A stretch of DNA of 64,000 bases, taken from positions 1-64,000 of the forward strand of contig CAYHCF010000009.1 in NCBI GenBank assembly GCA_964355075.1, written 5' to 3'. Of the stretch, positions 1 through 8,925 are shown in pieces. A model generated the notes under the pieces. It was not told where the DNA came from and searched no databases. It worked only from the letters and a program-made list of their open reading frames with translations. This DNA is from B1 sp964355075. GTDB taxonomy: Bacteria; Bacteroidota; Bacteroidia; UKL13-3. Both the position numbers and the translations under genes were made by a program. Numbering within the stretch: the stretch's first letter is position 1; the number at the start of each line of letters is the position of its first letter.

Positions 1-166
1 TTAACAAAAGACCCAGGCTGGCATTGGCATCACCATACCAGCCAAAATACATTTGCTCAGTGCACCAGGTTTGGGCCTTGAGCTTTTGGCCTGATAATCC
101 CAAAAATAAAAATACGACCAGAGTTAATACGACCCTGGAATGGCGGCTATAATTTAAATTTGTCAT
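1..166 (-). CDS. secreted protein, N-terminal part only (cut by window edge)
   Basis: An ATG at 166-164 on the minus strand opens a frame that runs without a stop to the window edge, giving 55 residues. They start with a basic stretch (SRHSR), then a hydrophobic core (VVLTLVVFLFLGLSG), then an A-Q site typical of Bacteroidota signal peptides, and continue WCTEQMYFGWYGDANASLG. It is therefore probably an exported protein. It lies 39 bp downstream of the lipoprotein gene at 206-649 on the same strand, so the two may be co-transcribed. The function cannot be told from this fragment. Confidence 0.6.
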   Translation of the reverse strand, partial: MTNLNYSRHSRVVLTLVVFLFLGLSGQKLKAQTWCTEQMYFGWYGDANASLGLLL

Positions 167-205
167 GATATAATAATATTGTGAAAGTGAAGATAAAGTT
201 TTAAT

Positions 206-649
206 TTATTGGAGCTTGGATATAAATATTCCCTGACCCGGAAGGATTATTTCTTCCTTATTACCATTGAAATAAACATTTATTTTAGTAAGCGAAGAGG
301 CCACTGTTAGATTTTGGTAGAAAGCTTCATTGGGTAATAACAAAGCCTTATATATTACATTTGCTTTTTCATCCTGAATAAGCAATAATCCTTTTTTTGC
401 CGGTTTTATTTCAAAATCAAAGCTTCTGGTGGTCCCCCAGCTAAAATTTGAAGAGGCAGTAAGCTCTTTGGTTGAAGTTGGTTTAATGACTTTTTTTGGA
501 TGTGGCACAAAGTTCTTTCTGCAAGATAGGATGAACAGGCTCAAAATTATTATCAGGACCAGGCCTGTTTTTCTTCCATAGGTTAATTTTAGGAATTTAT
601 TCAGTTCTGAACCAAATAAAAATAAGTGTGATGCAGTTTTCATTTTCAT
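206..649 (-). CDS. small lipoprotein of unknown function
   Basis: 147 residues. A basic N-terminus is followed by a hydrophobic run and a lipobox-like LFILSC with Cys at residue 43, so the mature protein is probably a lipid-anchored periplasmic or outer-membrane protein of about 105 residues. The 42-residue leader is long, but no later Met exists before the hydrophobic core. The mature part is rich in beta-type patterns (short alternating hydrophobic stretches, NVYFNGNKEEI). I do not recognise the family. It lies just upstream of the secreted-protein gene at the window edge, on the same strand. Confidence 0.6.
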   Translation of the reverse strand: MKMKTASHLFLFGSELNKFLKLTYGRKTGLVLIIILSLFILSCRKNFVPHPKKVIKPTSTKELTASSNFSWGTTRSFDFEIKPAKKGLLLIQDEKANVIYKALLLPNEAFYQNLTVASSLTKINVYFNGNKEEIILPGQGIFISKLQ

Positions 650-1373
650 TTTGTTGTTGTTTTATTATGTTAGTAGTGCAATGAAAAGCCCATTTTTCAA
701 TAGCTATGCATAAGATATGTTAATACACTAAATATCAATTATTAAAAAACGCCAATCATTTATAAAGAACTCACAAAACAAAATCTTGGTTTCATTTTGA
801 AACAAAAAATCTCATTTTGAATAAACCCTTAAAGTTCAAAATTAATGATAATACAACTATAAAAGTAAAGAAAAATAACTGAAATGACAAGAATCATCGG
901 CTACCTCACAGCTTATCTTCAATTCAATCTTAAATAGTAATGTGGAAAAGTGCTAACCTTTATTTTGGACTAACAATTATACCTCTACCGATTGCATTTC
1001 AACCCTAAAATTATATGAAACCATTGCTGGAAAACATTATTATAAGAAATTGATTGATTGACTATTGTAGAATATTAAATAGCTTAACCGTCAAACTGTT
1101 TTTTAGATGTAAGCATGTTGTCGTTTTTGAAATGAACCTGCCAAATATTGTAGACAAATCCAAACTCCCTGTTAGAAAAAATTGTAAATATTCCAAGAAG
1201 CCCGGTGGAAATCGATTCGTATAGCAAATGATTGCATTATTACCCCCAAATCATTAATGAGGCTTTGGTTCAAAACAGGATATGGTTTAAGTTATGGAGT
1301 GAATATTCTTGAACCGAAATGTTATGTAATAGAATAATCCTTAACTTCGTACGATTATTTTGTATCCCGATTA
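650..1373. other. AT-rich intergenic region, no gene seen
   Basis: 724 bp between divergently transcribed genes. Neither strand has an ORF with recognisable content; the only frames are short and have no signal peptide or motif. I looked for a cobalamin riboswitch because of the downstream gene pair and saw no B12-box-like sequence. No exact TAnnTTTG promoter box was found next to the gene starting at 1374. Confidence 0.5.
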
Positions 1374-2384
1374 ATGCCAAAAATTCTACTGTTTCTATTT
1401 CTGTTTTCATTTGTATGGAGACCGTTTCAGGCCTTGTCGCAATATGCGCCACAGGTTGGTAAGCCCGGGTGTTTGGCTGTTTACAAAGATAGCAGCATTA
1501 TTAAAGCATGGGCTACGGGATGCACCATAAAAAGAGGCTGGCAAAACAGTGCCGATACAATATTGGGTATAGCTTCTGCCGGCGAAGCTGAGTCGGTAAC
1601 AGGTGCCCCCGGTAATGGAATCGTAAGCCTGGGTGATGGGGGAGAAGCAGCGGTTTTTTTTGACTATTGGATCCGTAATGATCCGGGAGCGGATTTTGTG
1701 GTTTTCGAAAATGGATTTTCCTTCGGTGGAGATTCGGTTTTTCTGGAATTGGCCTTTGTAGAAGTGAGTTCTGATGGAAAACGTTTTGTTCGCTTTCCGG
1801 TGGGAAGCCTAACAGACACAGCCTTTCAGGTTGGAACCTATGGAAGTTTGGATGCAGCTAAAATCAATAACCTGGCCGGAAAATATATAGGACCTTATGG
1901 TACTCCCTTCGATTTAGAGGAGTTGAAAGATTCTCTTGGGTTAGATGTGAATGCCGTTAAATGCATCCGGCTCATTGATGTGGTAGGTAGTATGAACCCG
2001 GTATTTGGGAGCAGGGATGCGAATAACAGGCTGATCAACGATCCCTGGCCAACACCTTTTCCTTCATCCGGCTTTGATTTGGATGCAGTGGGCGTTATTC
2101 ATCAGGATATTACAAAAAACCTGACGGAGTTAGAAAAGAGCAATACTTTAGCTATTTATCCGAATCCCATCCCAGAAAACGGACAAGTATTTATCTATTC
2201 GAGCCATCCGGTACTCAACTTAATGCTAAGTGATCTCAAAGGAGTTCAGGTTCAATTAAATTATGCTGAAATGGGGGCTGGTTTGATTTCCGTTAAAATA
2301 ATGCGTTCCTCAGGCTTATATTTTTTGCATATTCAAACCGAAAATTCTTCTCAAACCTTTAAAATACTTATACAAAACCCATGA
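1374..2384 (+). CDS. secreted T9SS-sorted cell-surface protein
   Basis: 336 residues. Residues 1-22 are a signal peptide (hydrophobic core, cleavage near ALSQ). The body has the Gly/Asp-rich pattern SLGDGGEAAVFFD, then DPGADFVVFENGF, then EVSSDGKRFVRFP. This resembles a family of Bacteroidota surface proteins that I associate loosely with vitamin B12 uptake loci; that link is memory, not something seen here. About residues 255-336 form a T9SS type A sorting domain, starting LAIYPNPIP and ending GLYFLHIQTENSSQTFKIL, so the protein should cross the outer membrane by the type IX system. Its stop codon overlaps the start of the CWC gene (ATGA). Confidence 0.75.
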   Translation: MPKILLFLFLFSFVWRPFQALSQYAPQVGKPGCLAVYKDSSIIKAWATGCTIKRGWQNSADTILGIASAGEAESVTGAPGNGIVSLGDGGEAAVFFDYWIRNDPGADFVVFENGFSFGGDSVFLELAFVEVSSDGKRFVRFPVGSLTDTAFQVGTYGSLDAAKINNLAGKYIGPYGTPFDLEELKDSLGLDVNAVKCIRLIDVVGSMNPVFGSRDANNRLINDPWPTPFPSSGFDLDAVGVIHQDITKNLTELEKSNTLAIYPNPIPENGQVFIYSSHPVLNLMLSDLKGVQVQLNYAEMGAGLISVKIMRSSGLYFLHIQTENSSQTFKILIQNP

Positions 2385-2581
2385 TAGAAGCTGAAACCAA
2401 AACCTGTGGAATCTGTGGAATAGAGTTCAGTTGCCTGCATAAGCACATTGTAGAATGTTCTTGCAGCCGTATTGTATTAAGTGAAGAAGCAATAAAATAC
2501 CTCAAAACCAATTATTCAGATTGTCTCTGTCCGCAATGCCTGACCCTAATTGGGAATAATTTCAATGAAGGAAAAGGGTAA
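2381..2581 (+). CDS. cysteine-rich CWC-type small protein
   Basis: 66 residues with eight Cys. The pattern CGICGIEFSC, then ECSCS, and finally DCLCPQCL near the C-terminus fits the Cys-rich CWC family, a small presumed metal-binding fold of unknown role; here the central CWC reads CSC. There is no signal peptide. The start ATG overlaps the upstream stop (ATGA at 2381-2384), so translation is coupled to that of the T9SS surface protein. This suggests a shared task, possibly cofactor or metal related. That role is inference; the family assignment is fairly secure. Confidence 0.7.
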   Translation: MIEAETKTCGICGIEFSCLHKHIVECSCSRIVLSEEAIKYLKTNYSDCLCPQCLTLIGNNFNEGKG

Positions 2582-3025
2582 ATTTTTACGAAAAGCCCAG
2601 AAAGAAGAAATATTTTCAAAATGCCTTCGTTAATCATGTAATCCATCTATTTACAGGTGTTTATAGTTATTTGTACATGGTTTGATATCTACAAAATTAG
2701 AGTTTTTTAAGCTTTTTCTATCCGTTAAGGCATGGTTCTTGTAAACTAGATAATATCTGATACAAGCTAAATAAACTTTATTAGTCATTTTGGTTTCTAA
2801 ATCCTTTAAATAAAAAAGCCATGAAAAAGTACATGATCATTGAAAGTGTTTTCTTCTTGTTATTATGTTTAGCTATTTGTTTAAGCTAAATTGAGTGTTA
2901 AGCTTTAGGCTATTAGGCTGTAGGTTTTTAGGCTGTAGGTTTGGGAAACCTTGTATTTACGGTCTTTTCAGGGTGTTATTAATCCCCTATAATTAATATT
3001 ATGTTAAATAGGATATTTATAAAAC
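2582..3025. other. intergenic region with a short degenerate repeat
   Basis: The stretch is AT-rich. It holds a possible 22-residue peptide at 2821-2889 and, at about 2895-2945, a repeat of the phrase TTAGGCTGTAGGTTT. Related sequence recurs at 33094-33142 (inverted) and 54566-54600. Nothing else was seen. Confidence 0.5.
2821..2889 (+). CDS. possible hydrophobic micropeptide
   Basis: ATG to TAA encodes 22 residues: MKKY, then a hydrophobic run ending FLLLCLAICLS. It looks like a single membrane helix after a basic start, as in known bacterial micropeptides. No ribosome binding site or promoter stands out, and such a frame can arise by chance in AT-rich DNA, so this is only a candidate. Confidence 0.2.
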   Translation: MKKYMIIESVFFLLLCLAICLS

Positions 3026-3045
3026 AAGGGAGAAACATCTCCCTT
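3026..3045 (-). terminator. hairpin downstream of the TPR gene
   Basis: AAGGGAGA (3026-3033), loop AACA, TCTCCCTT (3038-3045): a perfect 8-bp stem about 26 bp after the minus-strand stop at 3071. On the minus strand it is followed by GTTTTAT, a weak T-run; on the plus strand TATCTTTTTT follows, so it may work in either direction. Confidence 0.55.
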
Positions 3046-3070
3046 ATCTTTTTTCCAGTATGATTGTGTT

Positions 3071-4465
3071 TCAATCCATTTTCTCGTATTGTACTCTCCT
3101 CTTTTTGGTTTCAATGGTTTTCTTTTCATCGCCCAAGTTGGCGTAAACTTGTTGCATGCTAAATAAAATATCATGCATATAAACATATTTCTCTTTCTTC
3201 TTTTGAGGTGTTTCCTCGCCTTTGCTTTCTGCAATGGATAAAGCCTGCTTAAAGAAATCTAATGCCGTATTTAAAATAGAATCCTGTTGTTGCTTTAAGG
3301 GCTTGTATTTTTTGTCGAATTCAGCCGCTGATAAGCCGTTTGGAATGGCATTCATTTTTTCAACTATTTCGGTACTCCTGTTGTTATTAATAGCACCCAG
3401 GTTAAAATAAGCATCAATGTAATCCGCGTTCAGTTCAAGCACCTTTTTATAATCCTGCTCTGCTTTGATCACAAATTCCCTGCTTTTCTTTAGGTTCGAT
3501 TCAGCCGAAGCCTGAAAAGAATTGCTTGCATTGGTATAGGAAGCCTTTCTTGCAGGTGTTTTTTCGGTCAACGCCCTACTCTTCAAAGAGTTAATTGTAT
3601 CCCGGTCGTGTTTGTATTTCTTTAAAAACTCGCTGCTAAAATTGTCAAACACGTTTCCTCTTACATACAATAAGGTAATGTCTTCGTTGTTTATCTCGAG
3701 TGCTGCATTTAATTTATTAACCAACACATCACGCCTTCCCTGATTTAAATAAATATTCAGCTCCTGGTTAATTAAGTCTTTCTCGGTTGGGTATTTTTGC
3801 CTGCCTAAATCAAGAAATTTCACCGCTGTTGCTGTATCTTTCTCCTCCAGGTGAATGGCAACCATCTGTAAATAAATCAAATGATCATCATAGTTCAAGT
3901 CCATTAATTTCTGTAAAAATATTTTTGCTTTCGCTTTATTGTCGCTTTGAATAGATGCAAAAGCCATATAGAGGTAAATATTTTTCTCGGAAAGATTATT
4001 TTTCTTCAAATCCTCATTTTTATCGTATGGCATGATATCTAATACATTCTGATAATATTTGAGTGCAGTTTTATAATCTTTTTGCTCATAAAATGAAATT
4101 CCTTTATTGAAACTCATAAAAGCACTGTTTATAATAGCCTGATCCTTACAATAGTAGGAATATCTATTCTTTACATCTGTTTCAATGCATTTTTTGCAGG
4201 CATCATAGAATTTATCAACCAGATCGGGTTCAATCAGACTGGCATAGGCCGGATTTCTGTATATCGTATCATACACGGCAATAAAATAAAACCAGGCCTT
4301 TGGATTGTCTTTAGATTCAGGGTTCATTACTGCCGCATCAATTGATTTTTTTGCATCCTCCAACTCCCCGTTTCTCAGGTAAATTGCAGCACTTTCAATA
4401 TTGCTGTTCTGTGAAAAAGCTTGAAAACTAATTAAAGATACAAGCACAAATAATAGTCGTTTCAT
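3071..4465 (-). CDS. periplasmic TPR-repeat protein
   Basis: 464 residues. Residues 1-19 are a signal peptide (RLLFVLVSLISFQAFSQ). The rest is helical, with tetratricopeptide-like units such as AAIYLRNGELEDAKKSI near 27, KGISFYEQKDYKTALKYYQNVL near 120, and AYFNLGAINNN near 345, so it is probably a periplasmic scaffold or assembly factor. A short charged tail ends the protein. It stands alone between a hairpin at its 3' end and the M16 peptidase gene upstream on the same strand. Family members have many roles, and nothing here points to one partner. Confidence 0.75.
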   Translation of the reverse strand: MKRLLFVLVSLISFQAFSQNSNIESAAIYLRNGELEDAKKSIDAAVMNPESKDNPKAWFYFIAVYDTIYRNPAYASLIEPDLVDKFYDACKKCIETDVKNRYSYYCKDQAIINSAFMSFNKGISFYEQKDYKTALKYYQNVLDIMPYDKNEDLKKNNLSEKNIYLYMAFASIQSDNKAKAKIFLQKLMDLNYDDHLIYLQMVAIHLEEKDTATAVKFLDLGRQKYPTEKDLINQELNIYLNQGRRDVLVNKLNAALEINNEDITLLYVRGNVFDNFSSEFLKKYKHDRDTINSLKSRALTEKTPARKASYTNASNSFQASAESNLKKSREFVIKAEQDYKKVLELNADYIDAYFNLGAINNNRSTEIVEKMNAIPNGLSAAEFDKKYKPLKQQQDSILNTALDFFKQALSIAESKGEETPQKKKEKYVYMHDILFSMQQVYANLGDEKKTIETKKRRVQYEKMD

Positions 4466-4631
4466 GGAATTTAGTTAGTTAATTTGATTAATAAGTTATT
4501 GTCTGGTTCAAAACTCAAGCCAAATAGTAGTCAGCCTTTATTCGCCTTGAGTTCAAAAGTGCTCTAATTTATTTTTGCACGCAAATGTAATCGTTTATTT
4601 AAATCCATAGACGTTTTTCAAAAAATTGAGC

Positions 4632-4668
4632 ACAAAAAAACAGGCCAAACTTTTGGGTCTGACCTGTT
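4632..4668 (-). terminator. intrinsic terminator of the M16 peptidase gene
   Basis: On the minus strand AACAGGTC pairs with GGCCTGTT (8 bp with one G-U) around a 14-nt loop and is followed directly by seven T. It lies about 30 bp past the stop at 4700. Confidence 0.75.
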
Positions 4669-4699
4669 ATTTTCTGATAAGGAATTAATTCTTTATCAA

Positions 4700-7609
4700 T
4701 TAATTTTTCTCATAGGTAGCAACTTCTACCTCCTTGTAATCTTGTATTTTATAGCCTAATTTCTCAATCGGAACTTTAATTTTATCTTTATCTCCAACAA
4801 GCAATATAATCATCTTATCAGGTTGTAAAATTTCTTTGGCAATGGCATTAATTTCTTCCTTTGTTAATGATTTGATAATGTCGTTTTGCTGGCGTATATA
4901 ATCTTTGGGTAAATTATACTGAACCAAACGATTCAGGAAACCTGCCTTCTGCCCGTTGGTTTCATAACGCAGCGCATCACTCTGAGTTATAGAGTTTTTC
5001 ATGAAAGTTAACTGTTTATCGGTAATTCCATTATCACGGTAATTATTTACTTCATACATAATTTCTTTTAAAGCAGTATCGCTGGATGAGGTACGAACAC
5101 CGGTAGAAATCTCATATACACCGGGACGCTCTTTATAACCCGAATTATTAGAACGAATTCCGTAAGTAAATCCTTTGTCTTCACGAAGATTCATGTTTAA
5201 ACGGCTGTTGAAATTGCCTCCCAATTCATAATTCATTGCATAGGTTTTAAAGAACTTGCCATTCCAATCATAGGTTTGTCCAATATTTCCGATACGAATT
5301 TCTGATTGAGGAGCTTTGTATTTGTCCACCAAAAACACTTGCTTGTTATTGCCTGAAACTACCGGTGGCGCAGGTAGCGCAGGAAAAACGATGTTTTTCT
5401 TTTTCCAGTTTTTCAAAAATTCTAATTTAGGAAGTATTTCTTGCTCAGTGATATCCCCTACTATGGTTAAGGTAGCGAAATCAGGACCGTAAAAACGATC
5501 GTAATAGCTTTGAACGTCACGCATATTGATTACTTTTACTGTTTTTAGAGTTCCTTGAACGGGTTCAGCCGCAATGGATTTCCCGTAAATTAACTTGGCA
5601 AATGCAAGATCGGCGGTGGAAGCTGCATCATATTTTTGCGAATTGATTCCCTGGTAATTCTGAGATTGATTGAGTTTAAATTCGTCCTGATTGAACTTGG
5701 GTCTTAACAGTTTTTCTTCAAATAACTTTAAAGTGGCATCCAGATTTTTCTTTAAGCAGGTAACCTGAGCCGAATGGTTATCAGTGCCTGCACCAAAACT
5801 AATCGAGCTTCCTAATTTTGAAATTTCATTGTCAAATTGCTCTGCTGTATAGTTCTGGGTGGCCTCGCCCATCATATCCGCCGTTAAATTAGCCAAACCT
5901 GATTTTGAAACATCCCCTACTGCTATATTTCCACCCTTCATGTTTAGCAAAATGGTAATCACCGGCAATTCTTTGGTTTCTGTTCCAATTACTTTAATTC
6001 CATTATCCCAGCCGGCGGCGTAAAAATTGGGTACATCTGATGATTTTCCAACACCGGGTTCAGGCCGTTTGCTTCTGTCGAAATTATCTTTTGGTGGGGT
6101 ATAAGACAAGCCTTTGTATTCCAATTCAGTTTTAACCGGGGCAGCAGTTACAACTGGTTTAGTAGCGGGCTTAGCTTCCTCTTTATTAGCAGCGGCATTA
6201 GCCTTTTTAGGGAAAATATTGACCAAAGCATAGTTCTTCCCTTTTATATATTGGCGGAAAACACGCATTACATCTTCTTTGGTAACCTTAGTATAGCGAT
6301 CTAATTCATCTTTCAAATTAAAATATTTCTCCAAACGAGGTGTACCATGACTCAAAAACCAAAGCTGACTCAATGTACCAGCCCTTGCGGCTACACTTTG
6401 CATACTAAACATAATTCCGCTTTCAATCTGACCTTTGGCACGTGCCAAATCATCATCTGAAACTCCTTTTTGGTCAAATTCATTTAGCGTTGCCATCAAT
6501 CCTTTTTCAATATCATTGTCACCCTCAAAGTTCGGCATGGCAATGATCACAAAGGTAAATTCACCGGCTAATTCAGTTGTTTGGTTGAATGCAGAGGCTT
6601 GAAATCCTTTTTCGGGCTTGATAAAGTTTTTGTATAAAATGGAATTATTACCATTACCCAGAATGGAGCCTAAAATGTCAAGTGCGGCTTCATCGGGATG
6701 ATAACTTTTTACCGCTGGATAGGCAAACCAATATAAAGGTGCAAATACATCCTCTCCGTAGTTTTTATATTTATTATCTGGTAATCTCACTGGATCAATG
6801 CGTTGTGCACGAACTTCCGGTCCTCTTGGAATCGGTCCGAAATATTTTTCAGTCAATTTCACCACATCTTCAGTTTTTACATCTCCTGCCACCACTATAC
6901 AAGCGTTATTGGGTCCATACCAGCGCATAAAGAAGTTTTTCAGATCGTCCACATTAACACGATCCAAATCCTCAAGGTAACCAATTGTAGGCCAGCTATA
7001 TGGATGTCCAACCGGATACAAGGTTTCGTCCTTTAATTCACTCACCTTACCGTATTGCCGATTGTCAACGTTTTGTCCTTTTTCATTTTTTACGGTAGAC
7101 CGCTGATTTTCAAATTTTATCTGAGTAACCGAATCCAACAAAAAACCCATACGATCAGCTTCTAACCACAGCGCTGTTTCTAGGTAATTGGATGGCATGG
7201 TTTCAAAGTAATTGGTACGGTCGCGATCGGTTGATCCATTCATATTTCCACCGGCACCCGAAACGATTTCAAAATGCCCTGCTTTTTTAATATGCGTCGA
7301 TCCCTGGAACATCATATGTTCAAAAAAGTGTGCAAAACCAGATTTTCCGGGTGTTTCACGGGCTGAACCCACATGGTAGGTAACTTCTACATGCACAATC
7401 GGATCAGAATGATCTTCATGAATAATTAAGGTTAAACCATTTGGTAAACGGTATTTTTCATAAGAGATTTTCATTTCTCCCGTGGCTGCAGTTACCTTAT
7501 CCAGTAATACAGTTTGGTTTGGATTTGCTGCAGCCGGAGCCTGAGCCAAACTCGTTTTAGAACCGATGAAGGCCACTGCAAATGCAGCAATCAATAAGGA
7601 CTTTTTCAT
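4700..7609 (-). CDS. M16 family zinc metallopeptidase, two-lobed, exported
   Basis: 969 residues with a signal peptide (cleavage near residues 23-25, SLAQAP). The inverted zinc motif HxxEH is HFFEH at residues 94-98, with the downstream Glu helix (QRSTVKNEKGQN) near 170-180. A second M16 lobe spans about 540-940 and lacks the zinc motif, with LGGNFNSRLNMNLRE near 800; this is the usual active plus inactive arrangement of pitrilysin- or PqqL-like enzymes. The linker between the lobes (about 485-510) is Ala/Lys/Pro-rich. It likely degrades peptides in the periplasm. A good terminator follows the gene. Confidence 0.92.
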   Translation of the reverse strand: MKKSLLIAAFAVAFIGSKTSLAQAPAAANPNQTVLLDKVTAATGEMKISYEKYRLPNGLTLIIHEDHSDPIVHVEVTYHVGSARETPGKSGFAHFFEHMMFQGSTHIKKAGHFEIVSGAGGNMNGSTDRDRTNYFETMPSNYLETALWLEADRMGFLLDSVTQIKFENQRSTVKNEKGQNVDNRQYGKVSELKDETLYPVGHPYSWPTIGYLEDLDRVNVDDLKNFFMRWYGPNNACIVVAGDVKTEDVVKLTEKYFGPIPRGPEVRAQRIDPVRLPDNKYKNYGEDVFAPLYWFAYPAVKSYHPDEAALDILGSILGNGNNSILYKNFIKPEKGFQASAFNQTTELAGEFTFVIIAMPNFEGDNDIEKGLMATLNEFDQKGVSDDDLARAKGQIESGIMFSMQSVAARAGTLSQLWFLSHGTPRLEKYFNLKDELDRYTKVTKEDVMRVFRQYIKGKNYALVNIFPKKANAAANKEEAKPATKPVVTAAPVKTELEYKGLSYTPPKDNFDRSKRPEPGVGKSSDVPNFYAAGWDNGIKVIGTETKELPVITILLNMKGGNIAVGDVSKSGLANLTADMMGEATQNYTAEQFDNEISKLGSSISFGAGTDNHSAQVTCLKKNLDATLKLFEEKLLRPKFNQDEFKLNQSQNYQGINSQKYDAASTADLAFAKLIYGKSIAAEPVQGTLKTVKVINMRDVQSYYDRFYGPDFATLTIVGDITEQEILPKLEFLKNWKKKNIVFPALPAPPVVSGNNKQVFLVDKYKAPQSEIRIGNIGQTYDWNGKFFKTYAMNYELGGNFNSRLNMNLREDKGFTYGIRSNNSGYKERPGVYEISTGVRTSSSDTALKEIMYEVNNYRDNGITDKQLTFMKNSITQSDALRYETNGQKAGFLNRLVQYNLPKDYIRQQNDIIKSLTKEEINAIAKEILQPDKMIILLVGDKDKIKVPIEKLGYKIQDYKEVEVATYEKN

Positions 7610-7781
7610 ATTTGTTTTAAGTTTATAATAAGTTCAGAATTCTTATTCAGGTCATTAAGTAATTTCATAAAAGTCAAATTAATACCCAAAAAAGTTCCGC
7701 AATTTATGGACTTTTCCCCCAGTGCGACAAATATTTTTTTAAATGGCAAATGCTGTTGACTTTAGGCAAATATCTTCATCA

Positions 7782-7824
7782 GTTGGCTGAAGCCAACGGC
7801 AAAGAAGATATTGGTTTCAACCAA
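7782..7824. repeat. palindromes flanking the 3' side of the transposase
   Basis: GTTGGCTGAAGCCAAC at 7782-7797 is the same palindrome as in the large array at 8281-8830. It is followed by a related palindrome, TTGGTTTCAACCAA (7811-7824). The transposase gene is thus bracketed by palindromes on both sides, as REP-associated transposases usually are. Confidence 0.8.
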
Positions 7825-7833
7825 CAGAGTGAA

Positions 7834-8268
7834 TTATTTTGAAATAATTTCACATCCATTATATTTTGTAAATATTTGAATTTCATCATTAAATGTTTTT
7901 GTTGAATGATGTGCTTCTTGATTTTTAATATATTTGATAACTGATTCAATTTGTGCATGACTGACAGATACTGCATAATAATCGTCTTGCCAAATAAATT
8001 TTTCAGGTGTCAAATTATTTTTATTTATCCATAGTGAAGATTCTCCTTTTATTAATTGTGATACTTTTGAAATGCTTTGCTCCTTTCCCAAGGAGATTAA
8101 ACAATGTAAATGTTCTGTATATCCATTAATGGCTTGCAGGAAAATTTCTTTCTTTTTGCAATTTTCAATTATATGATTATGAATATCATATCTTATTGTT
8201 GTATTAAGCCAAGGCTCTCTGTTTTTTGTGGAGAATACTAAATGTACCCATATTTTTACATATGACAT
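7834..8268 (-). CDS. REP-associated tyrosine transposase (IS200/IS605-like Y1)
   Basis: 144 residues, the usual size for a Y1 single-strand transposase. The start MSYVKIWVHLVFSTKNREPWL is the typical first strand of the fold. HLHCLISL carries the HxH (HUH) metal-binding pair near residues 53-55. The candidate catalytic Tyr lies in the C-terminal helix IESVIKYIKNQ near 116. No TnpB gene, IS200-type ends or target-site duplication is visible; instead the gene sits inside palindromes of one family. This is the arrangement known for domesticated RAYTs, which act on REP palindromes and do not move themselves. The gene looks intact. Confidence 0.87.
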   Translation of the reverse strand: MSYVKIWVHLVFSTKNREPWLNTTIRYDIHNHIIENCKKKEIFLQAINGYTEHLHCLISLGKEQSISKVSQLIKGESSLWINKNNLTPEKFIWQDDYYAVSVSHAQIESVIKYIKNQEAHHSTKTFNDEIQIFTKYNGCEIISK

Positions 8269-8280
8269 ATTATTGTTGGT

Positions 8281-8454
8281 TTGGCTAAAGCCAATATTGG
8301 CTTAAATTTTCTTTATCCGTTGGCTAAAGCCAACGGCAATGATTGTTTTTTCTTTACAGTTGGCTGAAGCCAACGGCAATGATTGTTTTTTCTTTACAGT
8401 TGGCTGAAGCCAACGGCAATGATTGTTTTTTCTTTACAGTTGGCTGAAGCCAAC
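8281..8454. repeat. REP-like palindrome array, left arm (40-bp period)
   Basis: Palindromes of the form GTTGGCTRAAGCCAAC occur at 8281-8294 (partial), 8319-8334, 8359-8374, 8399-8414 and 8439-8454. The last four are spaced exactly 40 bp apart. Three units share the spacer GGCAATGATTGTTTTTTC plus TTTACA. In this arm the conserved GGCAAT follows the palindrome on the plus strand; in the right arm its complement precedes it. Confidence 0.92.
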
Positions 8455-8489
8455 ACATTCCTTTTCAAATGATTCAGCAAATTCCCTCA

Positions 8490-8830
8490 TTCCCGTTGGC
8501 TTCAGCCAGCACTTCCAATTCCAATTCATTCAACAAGTATCCTCATTGCCGTTGGCTTCAGCCAACATCAGCAAATTCCTTCATTGCCGTTGGCTTCAGC
8601 CAGCACATCCAATTCCAATTCATTCAACAAATATCCTCATTCCCGTTGGCTTCAGCCAACATCAGCAAATTCCTTCATTGCCGTTGGCTTCAGCCAACAC
8701 ATTCAATTCCAATTCATTCAACAAATATCCTCATTGCCGTTGGCTTCAGCCAACATCAGCAAATTCCCTCATTGCCGTTGGCTTCAGCCAACGGATTACA
8801 ATGATGAACAATAGTATTGGCTTTAGCCAA
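8490..8830. repeat. REP-like palindrome array, right arm (94-bp super-period, inverted)
   Basis: GTTGGCTTCAGCCARC palindromes start at 8495, 8551, 8589, 8645, 8683, 8739 and 8777, so the spacing alternates 56, 38, 56, 38, 56, 38. The two spacer types (a long one with CAATTCCAATTCATTCAAC and a short one with ATCAGCAAATTCC) are nearly identical between copies. ATTGCCG precedes each palindrome, so the units are inverted relative to the left arm. A diverged palindrome, TTGGCTTTAGCCAA, ends the array at 8817-8830. Two palindromes per unit resemble a bacterial interspersed mosaic element. Frames through it are spurious. Confidence 0.92.
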
Positions 8831-8925
8831 ATTGCATTTCACAAATTATCCTACAGAAATATAGCGACCAGGAGCGGATTGGATATTCGAAAAATACCCA
8901 ATAAAGCGTGCCTTTCTTCAGTAGT

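Noticed and set aside
650..1373. Cobalamin riboswitch before the surface protein
   Set aside because: No B12-box-like motif was seen on the plus strand.
8281..8830. CRISPR array
   Set aside because: The repeats are short palindromes, the spacers are themselves repeated, no cas gene is near, and a RAYT gene is adjacent.
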